A stretch of 64,000 nt of DNA from NCBI GenBank assembly GCA_045106765.1, contig JBGCFD010000048.1:1-64000 (forward strand), written 5' to 3'. The stretch comes from CAJQQY01 sp045106765. GTDB taxonomy: Bacteria; Bacteroidota; Bacteroidia; Chitinophagales; Saprospiraceae. Of this stretch, positions 36,069 to 45,896 are shown one piece after another (position 1 is the first letter of the stretch; the number at the start of each line of letters is the position of its first letter). Both the position numbers and the translations under genes were made by a program. A model generated the notes under the pieces. That model was not told the origin of the DNA. It ran no database searches and was given only the letters and a program-made list of their open reading frames with translations.

Positions 36069-37820
36069 CTAAAATTCCCTAATGGCTTTAAAGGAGCCGG
36101 TAATTGGGGAGGTTCCAGAACCTATGCTTATTTCACCAGTAAATGTTCCTTCGCATGTTTCCCCAATTGTTCCTGAATATTGAGTAAATGTTACTGAAAT
36201 ATCACTTCCATATCCTCCATTTGGATTGCTTTGATTTCCTGGTACATAAATGTAACCTCCACCAAATGTTCCTAGTCCACCATCAGAAGTTTGAAGAGAA
36301 AAATAACCTTGATTATTATATTGACCAGTAATAAATTGCTCTCCTGATCCTTGGTTCAATGAATCATTGATAGAAATATATTCAGTTAGTGTGTAAGTTA
36401 TTCCATCTAAATCATAAGTAATAAATTCTGCCAAAGTAATACATGCCTGTGTAGTTCCCATGTCAATTGTATTAGACCAAGAATAAGTTGCTGGATCGCT
36501 TTGAGTGAAATCATCTAAATCAACCGCTGTGATTTCAAAAGCTGCTGGATTGCCACAATGAATGAAAGAATAATTAATTGTTCCATCTGTCGTATAGACA
36601 TAATATTCAATCCATCCTATTTTGATTTTAGCATAACCATTAGTAACTGGGTTGTTATCACAGTCAACCAAATTTCCAGTTACAGTTACGGAATTATCAG
36701 TAACTGTTGACGGATCTATATTAATTGGATCAAGTGTTTCATCAGCAGTAAATGGGCCTATTTCTTGGGTATGAATCACATCTCCACAATTAGAATATCC
36801 TGCTGGATAAACATTCAAAGTAAACGTGCTATTGGTTGGTACTTTTCCAGAAAACATTCCTCCAGAATTAGTTACGTCACAAGCCGAAGTTCCCCATCCA
36901 TTGACCTCAAATGTCAAACATACATATGCTCCTTCCAAACTTGCTCCATCTAACAATATACTTCCATCTATATAAATTAAATCCCAATTGGTATCACAAT
37001 TCCAAAAAGTGAAGTGAGAAACCTCACCTATATATTCATTTCCTTGCAAAGTTGCTTTTCCCTCTTCTTTCCAAACTCCATTGGTTTCGTCAAAATACCA
37101 AAGTGGGATTTCCGCAGGTGCAGAACTTGTTTGTGTATTTCCTACGGGCATGGTTAACTGAACTGTTTTGCCATCAGCAACATTCAATAATTCGCCTCCA
37201 CTTCCTAATAATTCTACAGCGACCATTCCGTAAGTAGTCAAACCTTCTTCTACATTATCAGTCGTAATTCCTCGAAGATCTCCAGGCATGATTGATAAAA
37301 TATTGTCAGCAGAAGGATCTAAATATTGAGCAGCTACTTCAACTGTTCCGGTGTAAGGATTTCCATTAGCGTCTGCAACTGCGTTAGCTGGGAATTCTAA
37401 TTTCACTCCTTCTGGAGTCGTAACCGTTCCTCCGCTTACTCCAACTGTTCCTTGAATCGTTTTTTCTAAAAGACTGATTTTTACATTTGATCGTTGATTG
37501 GCATAAGCGAAAAATGTTCGAGATCCGTGGAAGTAACCATCCTTTTCCACTTTTACAAAAGCTCGATTTTCAAGTACTGATACATTTTCAAATTTAAAAA
37601 TACCATTAGCATCAGTTGTCGTTGTCGTATTTCCAAAACTTACTATAGCATCAGCAATTGCTATATTATTTACATCAACCACTTGTCCAGCAACTGAAGC
37701 ATTTACTTGAACAAAGTTACGTGTGTTATCAACTGGTGGATCATCAACTATAACAGGATCTTTTTTACATGAAGCAAAAACAAGCATTCCAGCTAACACA
37801 AGTAGAATAATTTTTTTAAT
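36069..37820 (-). CDS. Carboxypeptidase-regulatory-like domain lipoprotein, tandem copy B (start codon ATT)
   Basis: 583 residues if translation starts at the codon aligned with the ATG of copies A and C. Here that codon is ATT (37820-37818), followed by KKIILLVLAGMLVFASC, a normal lipoprotein signal. The only in-frame ATG is at 37904 and would add 28 residues, with Lys/Arg/Phe-rich content, in front of the signal peptide. Domain order is as in copy A, with the C-terminal region more like copy C (SVTFTQYSGTIGE, PITGSFKAIREF). Either ATT is used, or the longer form is made, or the gene is weakly expressed. Confidence 0.72.
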   Translation of the reverse strand: MKKIILLVLAGMLVFASCKKDPVIVDDPPVDNTRNFVQVNASVAGQVVDVNNIAIADAIVSFGNTTTTTDANGIFKFENVSVLENRAFVKVEKDGYFHGSRTFFAYANQRSNVKISLLEKTIQGTVGVSGGTVTTPEGVKLEFPANAVADANGNPYTGTVEVAAQYLDPSADNILSIMPGDLRGITTDNVEEGLTTYGMVAVELLGSGGELLNVADGKTVQLTMPVGNTQTSSAPAEIPLWYFDETNGVWKEEGKATLQGNEYIGEVSHFTFWNCDTNWDLIYIDGSILLDGASLEGAYVCLTFEVNGWGTSACDVTNSGGMFSGKVPTNSTFTLNVYPAGYSNCGDVIHTQEIGPFTADETLDPINIDPSTVTDNSVTVTGNLVDCDNNPVTNGYAKIKIGWIEYYVYTTDGTINYSFIHCGNPAAFEITAVDLDDFTQSDPATYSWSNTIDMGTTQACITLAEFITYDLDGITYTLTEYISINDSLNQGSGEQFITGQYNNQGYFSLQTSDGGLGTFGGGYIYVPGNQSNPNGGYGSDISVTFTQYSGTIGETCEGTFTGEISIGSGTSPITGSFKAIREF

Positions 37821-37962
37821 CTGAATTGAATTTTTTAATCGTTTAAATAAATTAGATTTTTTTAAAATTGAAATAAAATGGTAGTCATCATTTCGAGTTT
37901 TCAATTACTATCACGGGAGGTTAATTGGAAAGGTTGGGTCGGGTTATATTTTTTTCTCAAAA

Positions 37963-37994
37963 AAAACTACCGACAAATAATTGTCGATAGTTTT
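37963..37994 (-). terminator. Terminator hairpin after lipoprotein copy C
   Basis: AAAACTACCGACAA pairs with TTGTCGATAGTTTT around four bases, with a T-run on the minus strand. The outer G-C pair of copies A and B is A-T here, so pairing is kept though sequence changed. Confidence 0.8.
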
Positions 37995-38057
37995 TAAAAT
38001 TTCCAATTATTAAAATCACTAACTAGTATTAGCTTCAGCTTTAATTTTTAAATTAAT

Positions 38058-39803
38058 CTAATCTCTTATTGCTTTAAAAGAGCCCGTTATCGGTGAAACT
38101 GCTCCTGTGGGATCAGTAAGTTCTCCAGAAAAAGTACCTTGACAAACTTCTCCAGACACCCCTGAATATTGAGTAAATGTTACCTCAATATCATCTCCAT
38201 ATAAACTTACTTGGTTTGCCCAAATACTAATTGTGCCTCCTGAAAAAGTACCGACTGCTGTTCCATCTATGCTAATATTAGTATAAACTTGATTTCCAGA
38301 GGATCCAGAAATGTGCTGTGTCGGAGCTCCGAGTGTATCATAGATACCTATATATTCAATCATTGTATAATTTACACCACCATACTCATAAATAATATAT
38401 TCATCTAGTGTTATACAGGCTTGAACTTCTCCTACATCAATGTTACCACTCATCGGATAAGTAGATAGTTCACTCTTAGTTGCTCCATTTATATCATAAA
38501 ATGTAACTTCTACATCATCTGTCAAAGTACCACAATGAATAAAAGTAAAATCAAGTGTACCATCTACTGTGTAAGAATAAAATGTATAATATCCTACTGT
38601 GATTTTTGCATAGCCATTTGTTACCGTATTATTATCACAGTCAACCATTGAACCTGTTACATTCAATGTACTTTCATTAATAGCAGAACCATCAAGGTCA
38701 ATTACATCCAATGTTACATCCGCAGTAAAAGGACCAATTTCGGCAGTATAAAAAGCTGCAGTACCACAGTTCCCAGCTGGCCCATAAACCTCTATCGTAA
38801 ATATTGTATTGGTTGGAACTTGTCCTGAAAAGACACCTGCAGAATTAGTATAATCACATGCTGTAGAATTCCAACCTCCATTATCAAAAGACAAACAAAC
38901 ATTCGATCCTTCTAATATAACTCCATCCAATAAGACTGTTCCATCCAAGTAAATTAAGTCCCAATTAATATCACAATTCCAAAAAGTAAAATGTGAAACA
39001 TCTCCAATATATTTATCTCCTTGCAATGTTGCTTTACCTTCTTCTTTCCAAACGCCGGTAGTTTCATCAAAATACCAAAGTGGAATTTCTGCGGGTGCAG
39101 AACTTAATTGTGCACTTCCAACAGGCATCGTTAATTGAACTGTTTTACCATCTGCTACATTTAATAATTCATCATTACTTCCTAATAATTCTACGGCAAC
39201 CATTCCATAAGTTGTTAACCCTTCTTCAACATTATCAGTTGTAATACCTCGAAGATCTCCAGGCATAATATTTTCAATATTTTCAGCAGTTGGATCTAGA
39301 TACTGAGCAGCTACTTGAACTGTTCCCGTATATGGAGAACCATCAGCATTGGCTACAGCGTTAGCTGGAAAATTTAACTGCACTCCTTCTGGTGTAGAAA
39401 CTGTTCCACCACTAGCACCAACTGTTCCTTGAATCGTTTTTTCCAATAAACTAATTTTGACATTTGATCGCTGATTAGCATAAGCAAAAAATGTTCGAGA
39501 TCCGTGGAAATATCCATCTTTTTCAACTGTTACAAATGCTCTATTTTCAAGTACAGAAACATCTTCAAATGTAAAAATTCCATTTTCATCAGTTGAAATA
39601 GTTTCCGTTCCAAAACTTACTAAAGCATCTGAAATGGGAGTATTGTCTTTATCAACTACTTGTCCAGCAACTGAAGTATTTACTTGAACAAAGTTTCGAG
39701 TATTATCAATCGGCGGTGAAGGTGGATCTACAATAATGGTATCTTTTTTACATGAGGCAAAAGCGAGCACCCCCGCTAGCATGAGCAGAATAATCTTTTT
39801 CAT
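38058..39803 (-). CDS. Carboxypeptidase-regulatory-like domain lipoprotein, tandem copy C
   Basis: About 581 residues from the ATG at 39803, chosen because the lipoprotein signal (KKIILLMLAGVLAFASC) follows; the frame is open upstream to 39893. The N-terminal half matches copies A and B (DNTRNFVQVNTSVAGQVVD, FHGSRTFFAYANQRSN, SHFTFWNCD). It is the first gene of the array in transcription order. The C-terminal end lacks the last two residues of the other copies (ends KAIRD). The three copies recur every 1.99 kb, including leader and terminator. Confidence 0.8.
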   Translation of the reverse strand: MKKIILLMLAGVLAFASCKKDTIIVDPPSPPIDNTRNFVQVNTSVAGQVVDKDNTPISDALVSFGTETISTDENGIFTFEDVSVLENRAFVTVEKDGYFHGSRTFFAYANQRSNVKISLLEKTIQGTVGASGGTVSTPEGVQLNFPANAVANADGSPYTGTVQVAAQYLDPTAENIENIMPGDLRGITTDNVEEGLTTYGMVAVELLGSNDELLNVADGKTVQLTMPVGSAQLSSAPAEIPLWYFDETTGVWKEEGKATLQGDKYIGDVSHFTFWNCDINWDLIYLDGTVLLDGVILEGSNVCLSFDNGGWNSTACDYTNSAGVFSGQVPTNTIFTIEVYGPAGNCGTAAFYTAEIGPFTADVTLDVIDLDGSAINESTLNVTGSMVDCDNNTVTNGYAKITVGYYTFYSYTVDGTLDFTFIHCGTLTDDVEVTFYDINGATKSELSTYPMSGNIDVGEVQACITLDEYIIYEYGGVNYTMIEYIGIYDTLGAPTQHISGSSGNQVYTNISIDGTAVGTFSGGTISIWANQVSLYGDDIEVTFTQYSGVSGEVCQGTFSGELTDPTGAVSPITGSFKAIRD

Positions 39804-40052
39804 CTGAATTGAATTTTTAAATTGTTTAAAAAAATGATTTTTTGAATTGAAATAAGAAAGAAGGTTTCTTATTTGCTTTTCGATTGGGTACACGAGAAGT
39901 TGGATAGGAAAGGTTGGGTGAGTTTTATTTTTTTCTAAAATTTAGATTTTTTGAAATTACAATTGGAGAACTATTTGAATAAAATAGTTCCCCAATTCCT
40001 TTTTCTAAAAAAATATTTAGAAAATAAAATGACAATCATTTTTGAAAAAAAG

Positions 40053-43000
40053 TTAAATTTCCTTTTTAATAGTTGGGAGTTTAGTAAACCATTTATACAA
40101 AACAGGCACCACCACCAACGCCAAAATCGTACTCGAAATCATTCCACCAATAATCGTAATCGTCAAAGGTGACCATTGATTTGTTCGTTGCAAAGTCAAA
40201 GGCACCAATCCCAAAATCGTCGTAATCGAAGTCAAAACAATCGGTTTAAATCTTCGCTTGCTTCCAAGAATAATCGCTTCTTGCAAAGTCATCTGACCTT
40301 CTTCTACTAATTGATTAATATAATCAACCAGTATAATTGAATTATTGACCACAATTCCAATCAAACTAATTAAACCTACAAAAGCAAAAAATGAAAATGG
40401 CCAACCTGTCAAATATAAAGCGATAAATGATCCACAGATTGCCAATGGAATCGCTGAGAAAACAATAAATGGTTGCAACACAGAACGAAATTGTAAAACC
40501 AAAACTGCAAAAATTGCCACCTGCGCTAAAATCAAAATCACTCCCAAACTTCCAAAAGTACTTTGTTGTTCTTTATACTCACCACCAATCACATATTCAT
40601 ATCCTCGTGGCAAATCAATTTTTTTCAACTGCTCGATTATTCCTTCTGTAATCGGAATCGTCTTATCCAAATCTGTCACTCCTGCAAAAACAGAAGTATT
40701 TCTTTTTAAATCTAAATGTTCAAATTGTGCAATACCTCCTTCAAATCGAACATCGGCAATATGATTTAAAGGAATCTGTCCACCCATCCGATTTGCCACA
40801 TATATTTTATTTAAATCTTCAATACTCGGCGACTCATCAAAAGGCATCCTGATCACCAAATTATAATCTTCATCATCATCTAAAGTTATTTTATCAATCG
40901 CTAAACCATTCAAACTTGCTCGAACAGTTTGATCAAAATCTAATTCAGATACTCCAAGTAATCCAGCTTTTTCTTTATTCAAATTTATTTTAAGCTGCGT
41001 TTGATTACGACGCATTGGATTGTTGATATTAATTACGTTGGGTGTCGCAGCCAAGGTAGATTCTACTTGAAGAGATAATTCTTTCAAAATTTTTAAATCC
41101 TCCCCAACTAATTTAATTTCAATTGGAGCACTAACAGGAACACCATTCTTCAACTCTTCCGTTGTAATTTCAGCTCCAATATATTTTTTAAATTCTTTCC
41201 TTAAATCTGAAAGCGTTTTATAAAAACGACCTTGATCCCATTCCGTAAAATTGACCAAAACTTCCCCACGAGATTTCATAAATGACGCTGGAATTTTATT
41301 GTAATAAATTTGTGGATTTCCATGACCAACATTTGTCGTATAATTTTTCACATAATCCATCGTGTCCAAAATTGATTCTACAAATTCAATCGCTTTTTCC
41401 GTTTCACCCAAACTTGAACCTCGTGGTGTTCGAACATCAATGAGTAGTAACGGTTTGTCTGCCGTAGGGAAAAAACTAACTCCGATTTTTGGAAATAAAG
41501 AAACACTAAAAACAAAAACTGCTACCGAAGCAATCATTATCAACCAACCTGTATTTAATGAAAACTTTAAAATAGGATCGTAAACCTTTTCCTCTAACCA
41601 ATGAAAAAATCGGTCAGCATAAGATGGTTCTGTTCGTGCTTTTTTTGCCATCACCCAATTCGATAAAATAGGCGAAAAGGTCAACGCCAAAATCAAAGAA
41701 ATGATTAAAGTAAAAATCACCGTAAAAGGCAATGACTGTAAAAACAAACCTGCACCTTCTCCCAATTGACTCAATGGAAAAAAGGATAAAACCGTCGTGA
41801 CAGTCGAACTAAAAATAGCTAACCCAACTTCTGAAGCACCTTTCATTGCTGCTTCCCGCCTCGAAAGCCCTTCTTGAATAAATCGATTAATATTTTCAAT
41901 CACCACAATTCCATTGTCCACCAAAAGTCCTAATGCCAAAACCAAAGAAGCAATCGAAATCTGTTGCAAACCAAAACCTGCTCCTTTTAATAAGCCCAAT
42001 GACAAAATCATACACAACGGAATCAACGTAATAATGATAAATGCAGAACGCCAACCCAACACTAAAAAAATCACAATTCCAACTAGCAAAACTCCTTGCA
42101 ACAAGTTGGAAAAAAATTCATTGATTCGTTTCTTCACCGCAGAAGCCTGCTCGAAGGAAACATTCAGATGAACATTTTTAGGCAACTCTTTTTTAAATTC
42201 ATTGGTGAGTAATTGCACTTCTTGATCGACATCAATAATATTTTCACCCGTCTTTAATTTTAAAGTAATAAAAACAGATTTCATTTTATTGAATTCTGCT
42301 TTCCAAAGCAGGTCTTCATTTTCCATTTTCACCTCAGCAATATCTTTAAGATAAACTACTCGATTATTTCCTACAGCAACAATCGTATTTTTTATTTCTT
42401 CAATATTATCATATCCTCCGGTACTTTTTATCGTAAAATTCTTGGAACCTGCGACAACATTTCCTCCTGGAATATTGACGTTATTAGATCGTAGAATTCC
42501 AGCCACTTGCCCTAGATTAATATTTTGAGTAGCCATCCTTTCGTAATTCAGAGACACTCGAATTTCTTCGGCAGGACTTGCTTCGATTTTTATTTTATTT
42601 AAACCTTTGACTGCTTCTAATTTATCTTCAAAATCTTCGGCTAAATTTTGCAATTCACTATAACTTACATTATCTGAACTTAAAGCAAAGACCAAATAAT
42701 TCACCATCTCCTCTGGTTTGATTTGCCGAACATCAAACAAAACAATTCCATCTGGTAAATCACCTCTGACACTATTTATTTGTCGCAAAACTTCATTGTA
42801 CTTCTCGGTATAATCGCCTTCAAATTCTGAGTTCACTCCTACCCTCGCCAATCCTTCTGAAACGAATGCCTCAATTTCTGTAATCCCATCAAGCTCATTG
42901 ATCGCTTTTTCAAGAGGATCAACAATCAAATTTTCCATGTCCTCAGGACTCGTCCCAGGATAAACTACGATCATATTATAAAATGGAAAACTAACTTGTG

Positions 43001-43112
43001 GATCTTCCGAACGAGGCATACTGACAAATGATCGTATACTCAAAACGATAGCAATCAAAATTACGATTACTACAAATTGTGCGTTCCGAATGGCTAATCT
43101 AGTTAAGTTCAT
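40053..43112 (-). CDS. RND efflux transporter, inner-membrane permease (AcrB/MexF-like)
   Basis: 1019 residues, full length for the family. It has the usual twelve-helix, two-porter-domain plan: first helix near residue 12-28, periplasmic loops at about 30-330 and 550-850, helix bundles after each. The proton-relay region in helix 4 is LALGLLVDNGIVVIENINR, with the Asp after LV; the second half has GLISLIGIVVNNSIILVDYI. The third gene of the TolC-adaptor-pump operon, starting 4 bases after the adaptor stop. It pumps drugs, dyes, metals or lipids; the substrate is not deducible. No Met-rich metal-relay cluster was noticed, so drug/lipid export is more likely than copper. Confidence 0.93.
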   Translation of the reverse strand: MNLTRLAIRNAQFVVIVILIAIVLSIRSFVSMPRSEDPQVSFPFYNMIVVYPGTSPEDMENLIVDPLEKAINELDGITEIEAFVSEGLARVGVNSEFEGDYTEKYNEVLRQINSVRGDLPDGIVLFDVRQIKPEEMVNYLVFALSSDNVSYSELQNLAEDFEDKLEAVKGLNKIKIEASPAEEIRVSLNYERMATQNINLGQVAGILRSNNVNIPGGNVVAGSKNFTIKSTGGYDNIEEIKNTIVAVGNNRVVYLKDIAEVKMENEDLLWKAEFNKMKSVFITLKLKTGENIIDVDQEVQLLTNEFKKELPKNVHLNVSFEQASAVKKRINEFFSNLLQGVLLVGIVIFLVLGWRSAFIIITLIPLCMILSLGLLKGAGFGLQQISIASLVLALGLLVDNGIVVIENINRFIQEGLSRREAAMKGASEVGLAIFSSTVTTVLSFFPLSQLGEGAGLFLQSLPFTVIFTLIISLILALTFSPILSNWVMAKKARTEPSYADRFFHWLEEKVYDPILKFSLNTGWLIMIASVAVFVFSVSLFPKIGVSFFPTADKPLLLIDVRTPRGSSLGETEKAIEFVESILDTMDYVKNYTTNVGHGNPQIYYNKIPASFMKSRGEVLVNFTEWDQGRFYKTLSDLRKEFKKYIGAEITTEELKNGVPVSAPIEIKLVGEDLKILKELSLQVESTLAATPNVININNPMRRNQTQLKINLNKEKAGLLGVSELDFDQTVRASLNGLAIDKITLDDDEDYNLVIRMPFDESPSIEDLNKIYVANRMGGQIPLNHIADVRFEGGIAQFEHLDLKRNTSVFAGVTDLDKTIPITEGIIEQLKKIDLPRGYEYVIGGEYKEQQSTFGSLGVILILAQVAIFAVLVLQFRSVLQPFIVFSAIPLAICGSFIALYLTGWPFSFFAFVGLISLIGIVVNNSIILVDYINQLVEEGQMTLQEAIILGSKRRFKPIVLTSITTILGLVPLTLQRTNQWSPLTITIIGGMISSTILALVVVPVLYKWFTKLPTIKKEI

Positions 43113-43116
43113 TTTT

Positions 43117-44160
43117 TTATTTTATATAGATTCGATCTCCATCAATTAAATATGCCGCACCAGTTGTTACCACTTTTTCGATCATTCCTTCAGATGGTGT
43201 TTTTATAAAAATAGAATTGTTCGTGATATGAATTGGTTCCACTTTTATTTCCTTGGCGATAGTATCAGATTGAGTTGGAACAAAAATCGTCACCTCTTTT
43301 TGATCTCCTTCGACGATAGATTGAATTGGCAATTCTAAGTAAGGTTCACTTTCCATTGGACTAATTTTAGCTCGACCAATATAGCCATTCCGAAGTCTTT
43401 TCTTTTTCGCATCTATCGAAATTTCTACTTCAAAAGTTCCTGTCATCGGATCAGCGGACTCTGCGATATTGGAAACCTTCCCACTAAAAACTTCATTAGG
43501 AAATGCATCAAAATCTACTTCCGCCTGACTCTTCATTTTCACACGATTGACATCTTTATCGGAGAGAGAAACTTTCATCACATATGTACTTCCTTGCGAA
43601 GAAGCAATCATCAAAATAGGTTGTCCTGGTGAAACCAACTCATTCGGCTCTGCCAATCTTCGAATTACTCGACCGTTGACTGGGCTAATAATTTTGGCAT
43701 ATTTTTGATTAAATTTGGCTACCTCCAAGTCTGCTTCTGAAACTTGTAAAAGTGTTGTTAGGTCATCTATATTTTCAGCAGTAGCAACTGAATCTGCAAA
43801 CATTTTTTTCACTCTATCTAAATCTCTACTTGCTTTTTGTACTGCTCTTTCTGCTTTCAAAACTTGTGCATCAATTTCATTAGTTCTCACCGTCCCTAGC
43901 AAACTTCCTTTGCGAACATAATCTCCTTCTTTAGCTTTTAAACTAGAAATAAATCCACCAATTTTAAAAGAAAGTTTGAGTTCTGTATCTGAACCAAGTC
44001 TGCCGATCGCTTGAATTGGAATGGGTTTCGTTTTGGCTTCTACGGTTTCAATTCTTACAAAATTCTTTTGCTGGGCAGGTTCTGATGACTCATTTTGATG
44101 ATGATCTACCCGACAGGAGAAGGCAAAAAAGAGGAGTAAAAAAAAGATAAAATGCTTCAT
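43117..44160 (-). CDS. RND efflux periplasmic adaptor (HlyD/AcrA family), lipoprotein
   Basis: 347 residues with lipobox FAFSC at about residue 16, so membrane-anchored by lipid. A barrel-sandwich hybrid (GFISSLKAKEGDYVRKGSLL at about 70-90, and KIISPVNGRVIRRLAEPNEL after the hairpin) flanks a coiled-coil hairpin at about 100-150. The beta-barrel and membrane-proximal domains follow (SLSDKDVNRVKMKSQAEVDF, NGYIGRAKI). It joins the inner-membrane pump encoded 4 bases downstream with the TolC-like protein encoded upstream. Confidence 0.92.
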   Translation of the reverse strand: MKHFIFFLLLFFAFSCRVDHHQNESSEPAQQKNFVRIETVEAKTKPIPIQAIGRLGSDTELKLSFKIGGFISSLKAKEGDYVRKGSLLGTVRTNEIDAQVLKAERAVQKASRDLDRVKKMFADSVATAENIDDLTTLLQVSEADLEVAKFNQKYAKIISPVNGRVIRRLAEPNELVSPGQPILMIASSQGSTYVMKVSLSDKDVNRVKMKSQAEVDFDAFPNEVFSGKVSNIAESADPMTGTFEVEISIDAKKKRLRNGYIGRAKISPMESEPYLELPIQSIVEGDQKEVTIFVPTQSDTIAKEIKVEPIHITNNSIFIKTPSEGMIEKVVTTGAAYLIDGDRIYIK

Positions 44161-44241
44161 TATTTTTTATTGAAGATTTGAATATTTATTTTTAAATCTA
44201 GTAGAACAATCCATTTAAAATACTGACTATCAACACTTTAC

Positions 44242-45606
44242 TTACTTCCCTGTAACTTTTTCCAATTCAGCTAAAAGAATCAAATAATCATATTTAGAAA
44301 GTGCTCTAGACATTTTACTAGTCGTCAAACTATTTTGAGCTTGAGTCAATTGAATCAAAATTGCTTTATCATTTCGGTAGCGAGCATTGATGGCGTCATA
44401 ACTTTTTTGCGCACTTCTTACCGCTACTTCTTCTGCTTGCATTCTGATTTGGAGCGAACGAATTTTGTAAAAAATTTGAGTCACCTGCATTTCTATCTGC
44501 TGCGATAATTGCTTCCGATCATTTTCCAAAATCCGTTGATCGACATCAATTTCTTCTATTTTATTTTTTCTCAAACCTCCATCTATCAAGTTCCAATTCA
44601 TCCCCAATCCAATCGTAAATAATGGTCCACCATTATCAAAATTAAATGATTCCGTTTGCAAACCAATTCCACCTGAAATACCAAGTGTTGGTTTTTTTTC
44701 TTTATCAATTCTTTGTTGATTGAGTGAATTTAAGGCAGTTGCAACATCTATCTTTTTAAATTCTAAACGAGATTGTAAAGCAGTATTTTTTAAGGAAGTG
44801 ATATTTTCAGTCGCTTGGATTTCACCTTTCAAAATATTTTCATCTACAATAATTTCCGCATCCAAAGATTTATTGAGCAACAAATTAAAATAAGCTTTCG
44901 CTAAATCTTGCTGCTCCATCAACATCGCTTTTTGGCTTTGCAAGTTGGCTATTTGAAATTCCACATCTGATAAAACATCAGGCGTCGCTTTGTCGTACTT
45001 AACTAATTTTTTATTGAAGATCAAAACCTCTTGAAGTAGCTTTTCCGTCTCATCCATGATCGCCAATCCTTCAAAAGTTTTGAGATAATTAAAATAACTA
45101 GTTTTGATTTGAGCAGCGATTTCTTTTTTACTCAATTCCAAGTCGAGATCATTGATTCGCAACAATTCATTTTGAATCTTCTGATTATATTTTATCGAAC
45201 TATTGATCAACGGTTTTGAGATGGACAATTGCAAATCCAAAAAATTATTAGGCGCCAACTGAATTTTTTCATTTTCGATATTAGTTGGAAAACTGGTTGA
45301 ACTAGTCAGTTGATTTAATGTTCCATAAACAGGATTAAACAAATCACCCAAAGGAAATAAAAGTTCTCTTCCGCCTTCGGCAAATAAATAGCTTGCGTTT
45401 AAATCCAGCGTTGGCTTCCACAATTTATTAGCTTGTTTAACTTTTGAATATTGCTTATCCTTTTTTAAAATTTCAGATTGGATACTTAAATTTTTAGTCA
45501 AAGCTTCTTTGACATAATTAGTTAAAATATCACTTTGAGAAAAGCCATTAGGAAGAATAAATATTTGGAAAAAAATAAAAAGAAGTAACGATATTTTGAT
45601 TTTCAT
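44242..45606 (-). CDS. TolC family outer-membrane efflux protein
   Basis: About 454 residues from the ATG at 45606, selected because a signal peptide (KIKISLLLFIFFQIFILPNGF, Ser-Gln) follows; an upstream ATG at 45720 would bury it. Two internal repeats of the TolC type each have a long helix-hairpin; LGMNWNLIDGGLRKNKIEEI near residue 350 is a characteristic strand/turn in the second half, and the corresponding LDLQLSISKPLINSSIKYNQ is in the first. First gene of the three-gene efflux operon, 81 bases ahead of the adaptor. It forms the outer-membrane channel. Confidence 0.9.
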   Translation of the reverse strand: MKIKISLLLFIFFQIFILPNGFSQSDILTNYVKEALTKNLSIQSEILKKDKQYSKVKQANKLWKPTLDLNASYLFAEGGRELLFPLGDLFNPVYGTLNQLTSSTSFPTNIENEKIQLAPNNFLDLQLSISKPLINSSIKYNQKIQNELLRINDLDLELSKKEIAAQIKTSYFNYLKTFEGLAIMDETEKLLQEVLIFNKKLVKYDKATPDVLSDVEFQIANLQSQKAMLMEQQDLAKAYFNLLLNKSLDAEIIVDENILKGEIQATENITSLKNTALQSRLEFKKIDVATALNSLNQQRIDKEKKPTLGISGGIGLQTESFNFDNGGPLFTIGLGMNWNLIDGGLRKNKIEEIDVDQRILENDRKQLSQQIEMQVTQIFYKIRSLQIRMQAEEVAVRSAQKSYDAINARYRNDKAILIQLTQAQNSLTTSKMSRALSKYDYLILLAELEKVTGK

Positions 45607-45806
45607 TTTAAAGCATTTATAATAAAAACAAGTATAGGAAAATATCAGGTTGGAAAGAAAGATATTCTGATGAATCGTCAGAATTGGGAGTTGAATTGTA
45701 AAACTGTTGTAAATAGCCAAAATCTACATACAAATCACATAATACATTATTGCAATGCATTAAATTTTAATCAGGGAAAATGGGAAAGAAAATAGTAACC
45801 TAAATT

Positions 45807-45896
45807 TTATTTCTTATCCGATTTTTTGCCTAAAAAGAACTGAATAATTTTTTTGAAAAAACTTAAGATTGGCGTGCTCTTTTTTTCCTTAGTCAT
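45807..45896 (-). CDS. Small cationic ORF overlapping the DUF2459 gene end
   Basis: A 29-residue ORF whose ATG lies 8 bases inside the 3' end of the DUF2459-type gene, in another frame. The peptide has 10 Lys, no Arg, and a Phe/Ile-rich centre (LSFFKKIIQFFLGKK) that would form a cationic amphipathic helix. The start-stop overlap suggests coupling, but the ORF is short and could be chance in AT-rich DNA. No ribosome-binding site evidence. Confidence 0.3.
   Translation of the reverse strand: MTKEKKSTPILSFFKKIIQFFLGKKSDKK

Noticed and set aside
40345..40764. 139-codon plus-strand ORF
   Set aside because: It is wholly inside the RND transporter gene, antisense, with Lys/Thr/Pro-rich low-complexity content expected for a shadow.
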